Part shown: positions 60,756 through 64,000 of the stretch, one piece after another
Layout: every line of letters begins with the position of its first letter
Position numbering within the stretch: the first letter of the stretch is position 1
From: Enterobacter oligotrophicus
GTDB lineage: Bacteria; Pseudomonadota; Gammaproteobacteria; Enterobacterales; Enterobacteriaceae
Direction of reading: 5' to 3'
DNA length: 64,000 nt
NCBI RefSeq assembly: GCF_009176645.1
Contig: NZ_AP019007.1
Span: 4,154,001 to 4,218,000, forward strand
The notes under the pieces: generated by a model
Databases searched by the model: none
What the model saw: only the letters and a program-made list of their open reading frames with translations
What the model was told of the DNA's origin: nothing
Translations under genes and position numbers: made by a program

Positions 60756-61449
60756 GCGCGCTCAGTCTGTCCAACTGGCTGTCGCCAGTTGTCGAACCCC
60801 GGTCGGAGGTTCTCATCCCCCCCAGCCCGGAGAATATAAAAGAAAAAAGCCCGTACTTTCGTACGAGCTCTCATCTTGAATATGGCGGTGAGGGGGGGAT
60901 TGACTCGCTACGCTCGCCCTGCGGGCAGCCTGTTCGCTGTGCTCACAGTCTGTCCAACTGGCAGTCGCCAGTTGTCGAACCCCGGTCGGAGGTTCTCATC
61001 CCCCCAGCCCGGAGAATATAAAAGAAAAAAGCCCGTACTTTCGTACGAGCTCTCATCCTGAATATGGCGGTGAGGGGGGGATTGACTCGCTACGCTCGCC
61101 CTGCGGGCAGCCTGTTCGCTGCGCGCTCAGTCTGTCCAACTGGCTGTCGCCAGTTGTCGAACCCCGGTCGGAGGCTCTCATCCCCCCCAGCCCGGAGAAT
61201 ATAAAAGAAAAAAGCCCGTACTTTCGTACGGGCTCTCATCTCAAATATGGCGGTGAGGGGGGGATTGACTCGCTACGCTCGCCCTGCGGGCAGCCTGTTC
61301 GCTGCGCTCACAGTCTGTCCAACTGGCTGTCGCCAGTTGTCGAACCCCGGTCGGAGGCTCTCATCCCCCCCAGCCCGGAGAATATAAAAGAAAAAAGCCC
61401 GTACTTTCGTACGGGCTCTCATCTCAAATATGGCGGTGAGGGGGGGATT
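60756..61449. repeat. Tandem array of 182-183 bp units carrying the serX 3' end (rtT-like)
   Basis: About 3.8 copies. The 21-bp segment beginning TATGGCGGTGAGGGGGG recurs at 60881, 61063, 61246 and 61429, giving periods of 182, 183 and 183 bp; the distal copy is partial, starting near 60756. The last occurrence is the true 3' end of tRNA-Ser(GGA). Read in the tRNA direction each unit carries: the last 19 nt of the tRNA gene, an A/T spacer, a terminator hairpin (GCCCGTAC/GTACGGGC then TTTTTTCTTTT), a GC-rich block and a CAACTGGC/GCCAGTTG inverted repeat. The two units nearest the tRNA have perfect terminator stems; the two distal ones have a G-to-A change (GTACGAGC). Confidence 0.93.
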
Positions 61450-61518
61450 CGAACCCCCGATACGTTGCCGTATACACACTTTCCAGGCGTGCTCCTTCAG
61501 CCACTCGGACACCTCACC
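61431..61518 (-). tRNA. serX: tRNA-Ser, anticodon GGA
   Basis: An 88-nt class II tRNA on the minus strand. Acceptor arms GGTGAGG/CCTCACC pair, anticodon loop CTGGAAA (anticodon GGA), a long variable arm with GTATACGGCAACGTATC, T-loop GGTTCGAATCC, and encoded GCCA end. Its own terminator is the first hairpin of the adjacent repeat array. The last 19 nt are repeated in every array unit. Confidence 0.97.
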
Positions 61519-61562
61519 ATATTGTTTTGCTGCCTGACCGCTTGGGGGGGCAACGGGGCGCT

Positions 61563-61591
61563 ACTATAGGGAGTTGCGCTAAAACGGTCAA
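61563..61591 (-). promoter_or_regulatory. Promoter of serX
   Basis: On the minus strand TTGACC, exactly 17 bp, TATAGT, followed by the GC-rich discriminator AGCGCCCC, as expected for a stringently controlled tRNA gene. Confidence 0.82.
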
Positions 61592-61666
61592 GCAGATTTT
61601 CTGCTTTAGTGCTTGTTCGGTTAAGCAATAATCAGCTCCACGGTTTTTACACCGCGGAGCCTGTGA

Positions 61667-62344
61667 TTAACGCTGTGAATCGAGTGCTTCACTATTTTTT
61701 ACGACGTCCTGCGCTTTACTGTAACTTTCGATCAGCAACTGGTAAGCCGGGAAAATGTGCGTATAGACTTCTGCCCATTCGGCGGCATCTGCACGGTTCC
61801 AGGTGCGCTGGATCTCAGAGGCAACAGCGGCGGTATCCATCGGGACGACGCCCGCCTGTACCACGCGCGCCAGGGTGATCTCCTGCGCCATTTTGCTGTA
61901 GGTGCCTGAAGCGTCGATCACCGCAAACACTTTATAGCCATCAGCCACGGCGCTGATAGACGGAAACGCCATGCAGACGCTGGTAATCGTTCCCGCAATA
62001 ATCAGCGTTTTGCGTCCGGTCGCTTTCACTGCTGCAACAAATTCCGGGTTATCCCAGGCGTTAATCTCACCTTTACGCGCCACATATTGTGCATGAGGTG
62101 CGTTGGCGTGGATCTCCGGAATGAGCGGACCATTCGGTCCTTGCGGGACCGACGCGGTGGTGATCACCGGGATATTTGCCAGTGAAGCGATTTTCGCCAG
62201 TGCCGCAGCGCGGGCGCGCAGCTCCGGCATTGGCATATCACCCACGGTTTGAAACAGACCGCTCTGGTGATCGATAAGCAGCATGATCGCATCATTTACA
62301 TCAATTGCGGGACGTGCGCCGTTGAAGTTAGCAGGGGTAGACAT
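61667..62344 (-). CDS. Isochorismatase-like hydrolase (YcaC type)
   Basis: Cysteine hydrolase of the isochorismatase superfamily, 225 residues; substrate unknown. Likely catalytic triad: Asp25 in [10 protein letters not shown], Lys in ARKGEINAW and Cys in [10 protein letters not shown]. It resembles YcaC and related stress proteins. It lies 20 bp downstream of the pirin gene in the same direction, forming a pirin-isochorismatase operon opposite a LysR regulator. Confidence 0.88.
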   Translation of the reverse strand: MSTPANFNGARPAIDVNDAIMLLIDHQSGLFQTVGDMPMPELRARAAALAKIASLANIPVITTASVPQGPNGPLIPEIHANAPHAQYVARKGEINAWDNPEFVAAVKATGRKTLIIAGTITSVCMAFPSISAVADGYKVFAVIDASGTYSKMAQEITLARVVQAGVVPMDTAAVASEIQRTWNRADAAEWAEVYTHIFPAYQLLIESYSKAQDVVKNSEALDSQR

Positions 62345-62364
62345 AATCCTCTCCTTTATTGCTC

Positions 62365-63225
62365 TCAGATCTGGCCGAAGCGGCCGGAATTGAAATCGCG
62401 AATGGCTTCGGCGATTTCGGTTTTACTGTTCATGACAAACGGGCCATAACCGACGACAGGTTCGTTCAGCGGTTCACCGGCCATCAGCAACACTTTGGCA
62501 TCGCTGCTGGCTTCCAGATGCAGTTTGTCGCCGTCCTGACTCAGGACGATCAGCTGTGCTTCACCGGCCTGGCTCGTACCGTTCACTACTACGTTCCCTT
62601 CAAGCACAACCAGCGCCGTGCTCCAGCCCTCGGGCTGATTAAGCGTAAGAAATTTTCCCTGATGCAGCGTGATATCCCATACGTTCAGCGGGGAGAACGT
62701 GTGTGCCGGGCCCACCACGTCCTGGTAACGGCCTGCGATAACCCGCACCTCTCCGCTGTTTTCAGGCAACGCCACCACCGGGATATCGCCTTTCGTGATG
62801 CTCTGGTAACCGGGTGTGGCCATTTTGTCTTTCGCAGGCAAATTGACCCACAACTGCATCATTTTCAGTTCGCCTCCTTTCTGCGAGAACGCGCTGGAGT
62901 GGAACTCTTCATGCAGAATGCCCGCACCCGCTGTCATCCACTGCACGTCGCCGGGGCCAATGACACCACCTCTGCCGGTGGAATCACGGTGTTCGACCTC
63001 ACCGGAATAGACGATGGTGACGGTTTCAAAACCACGGTGAGGGTGCTCGCCCACGCCGCGTTTTACGCCGTCTGCCGGGAAGGTATGCGGTCCCGCGTAG
63101 TCAAGCAGTAAGAACGGGCTGAGTGGTTCACCATGTGTCTGGTAAGAAAACATCGAGCGAACCGGAAAACCGTCGCCGACCCAGTGCTGACGTGGTGCGG
63201 TATAAACGCCTGTTACGTTTTTCAT
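62365..63225 (-). CDS. Pirin family protein
   Basis: Bicupin of the pirin/YhhW family; bacterial members include quercetin 2,3-dioxygenases. The ATG at 63225 gives 286 residues ([20 protein letters not shown]); a longer frame to 63357 crosses the LysR promoter and is rejected. Metal ligands expected in HPHRGFE (His61, His63) and ILHEE (His105, Glu107) are all present. First gene of the pirin-isochorismatase pair, divergent from the LysR gene by 109 bp. Confidence 0.9.
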   Translation of the reverse strand: MKNVTGVYTAPRQHWVGDGFPVRSMFSYQTHGEPLSPFLLLDYAGPHTFPADGVKRGVGEHPHRGFETVTIVYSGEVEHRDSTGRGGVIGPGDVQWMTAGAGILHEEFHSSAFSQKGGELKMMQLWVNLPAKDKMATPGYQSITKGDIPVVALPENSGEVRVIAGRYQDVVGPAHTFSPLNVWDITLHQGKFLTLNQPEGWSTALVVLEGNVVVNGTSQAGEAQLIVLSQDGDKLHLEASSDAKVLLMAGEPLNEPVVGYGPFVMNSKTEIAEAIRDFNSGRFGQI

Positions 63226-63334
63226 GATTAACTCCTGATGTTTTGTTGATGTAATTAGCTTATATTCGGAGTTAATATCCCGGTAGATAGTTAAAATGAC
63301 ATTCACTGTTCCATAAACAGAACAATGAGGATTT

Positions 63335-64000
63335 ATGCAGGATCTCAACGACTTCATGTGGTTTGTGAAAGTGGTCGACTGCGGTGGGTTTGCTGCGGCG
63401 GGCAGAGTGCTCGATCAGCCTAAGTCGAAACTGAGCCGCAGGATTGCCCAGCTAGAAGCACGGCTTGGCGTGCGGCTAATACAGCGTACGACGCGTCAGT
63501 TTACGGTCACGGAAGTGGGGCAGACATTCTATCAGCACTGCAAAGCGATGCTGGTAGAAGCGGAAGCGGCGGAGGAGGCTGTCGCTGCACTGCAGGCTGA
63601 ACCGCGTGGTATTGTCAGGATCACCTGTCCTGTTACGTTGTTGCATGTCCACGTGGGGCCAATGCTGGCGAGGTTTATGGCACTCTATCCCGGCATTAAT
63701 CTCCAGCTTGAGGCGACCAACCGGCGGGTGGATCTGGTGGGCGAAGGGATCGATGTCGCAATCCGCGTTCGTCCGCGTCCGTTTGATGACAGCGATCTGG
63801 TGCTCAGAGTGCTGGCGGACAGGGGGCATTGTCTTGTGGCGAGCCCGCTGCTGATTGAACGCATGGGAAAACCTGTTATGCCTTCGGAGCTCAGTGAGTG
63901 GCCAGGTCTGAGCATGGGTGCAGGTAAGCAACTGCATAAGTGGGAACTCAGTGGGCCTGAAGGGGCGAAAGCGGAGATCCATTACTCGCCACGCTTTATT
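63335..64000 (+). CDS. LysR-family transcriptional regulator, N-terminal part (cut by window edge)
   Basis: The open frame begins at ATG 63335 (AATGAGGA upstream) with MQDLNDFMWFVKVVDCGGFA and runs 222 codons without a stop to the end of the window. N-terminal winged HTH (about 1-62: AAAGRVLDQPKSKLSRRIAQ) and the start of the LysR substrate domain (about 88 onward, GIVRITCPVTLLH) are visible. It is divergent from the pirin gene, the usual arrangement for a LysR activator of that pair. The C-terminal third is missing. Confidence 0.93.
   Translation, partial: MQDLNDFMWFVKVVDCGGFAAAGRVLDQPKSKLSRRIAQLEARLGVRLIQRTTRQFTVTEVGQTFYQHCKAMLVEAEAAEEAVAALQAEPRGIVRITCPVTLLHVHVGPMLARFMALYPGINLQLEATNRRVDLVGEGIDVAIRVRPRPFDDSDLVLRVLADRGHCLVASPLLIERMGKPVMPSELSEWPGLSMGAGKQLHKWELSGPEGAKAEIHYSPRFI

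Noticed and set aside
60756..61449. CRISPR array
   Set aside because: The repeat unit is 182-183 bp and nearly identical throughout, with no variable spacers, and no cas genes are present.
61273..61512. 79-codon minus-strand frame covering serX and part of the repeat
   Set aside because: It is translated tRNA plus repeat; this kind of frame is a common spurious call over tRNA-Ser genes. The similar frames at 60686-60874 and 60707-61061 are also products of the repeat.

Overview
The window is chromosomal DNA from a gamma-proteobacterium of the family Enterobacteriaceae, most likely Enterobacter (E. cloacae complex) or a close relative. Gene order from pncB to phoH largely follows the 21-23 minute region of the Escherichia coli K-12 map, and proteins such as RMF, FabA, MatP, OmpA, TusE, PutA and EfeO read as close orthologues. 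It departs from E. coli at islets typical of Enterobacter. I see no prophage, insertion sequence, integrase, plasmid function or CRISPR array. The sequence is cut inside pncB on the left and inside a LysR-type gene on the right.

Layout. 1-10.9 kb: pncB (partial, NadR box), pepN, the ssuEADCB alkanesulfonate operon, pyrD (PurR box and leader hairpin), zapC, ycbX. 11-24 kb: rlmL-uup-pqiABC, rmf, fabA, lonH, matP, ompA, sulA (LexA box). 24-34.5 kb: sxy, yccS-yccF, helD, mgsA, csgI, yccU, hspQ, rlmI, yccX, tusE, yccA. 34.7-43 kb is the most distinctive part: a lone OppA-type binding protein; two complete tRNA-Ser(UGA) transcription units flanking a three-gene FecCD-type metal/siderophore importer with a Zur-box-like operator; a short MgtE preceded by an M-box (Mg2+ riboswitch)-like leader; a DedA protein. 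41.8-53.2 kb: agp, yccJ, wrbA, ymdF, an EamA transporter where E. coli has rutA-G, rutR, an LprI-like gene, putA/putP with several PutA half-sites, a DUF3574 lipoprotein. 53.2-59.3 kb: a NupC-type nucleoside transporter, efeUOB with a Fur box, phoH with a Pho box. 59.3-64 kb: an HxlR regulator divergent from an internally deleted NTF2-like remnant plus an SDR; a tandem array of 182-183 bp repeats behind tRNA-Ser(GGA); and isochorismatase-like, pirin and LysR genes.

Functionally the window mixes core housekeeping (pyrimidine and unsaturated fatty acid synthesis, rRNA and tRNA modification, cell division control, Ter organisation) with scavenging systems, each carrying its expected switch: sulfonate-sulfur (ssu), acid ferrous iron (efeUOB, Fur), zinc or a metallophore (FecCD operon, Zur-like), magnesium (mgtE, M-box), proline (put), nucleosides, glucose-1-phosphate (agp) and phosphate stress (phoH, PhoB).

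The most unusual structures are the serX-linked array, in which every unit ends with the last 19 nt of the tRNA gene and carries its own terminator, resembling the rtT repeats of the E. coli tyrT locus but at a serine tRNA; and the duplicated serT units bracketing the Zur-box importer. All assignments come from reading the sequence and remembered families; no searches were run.
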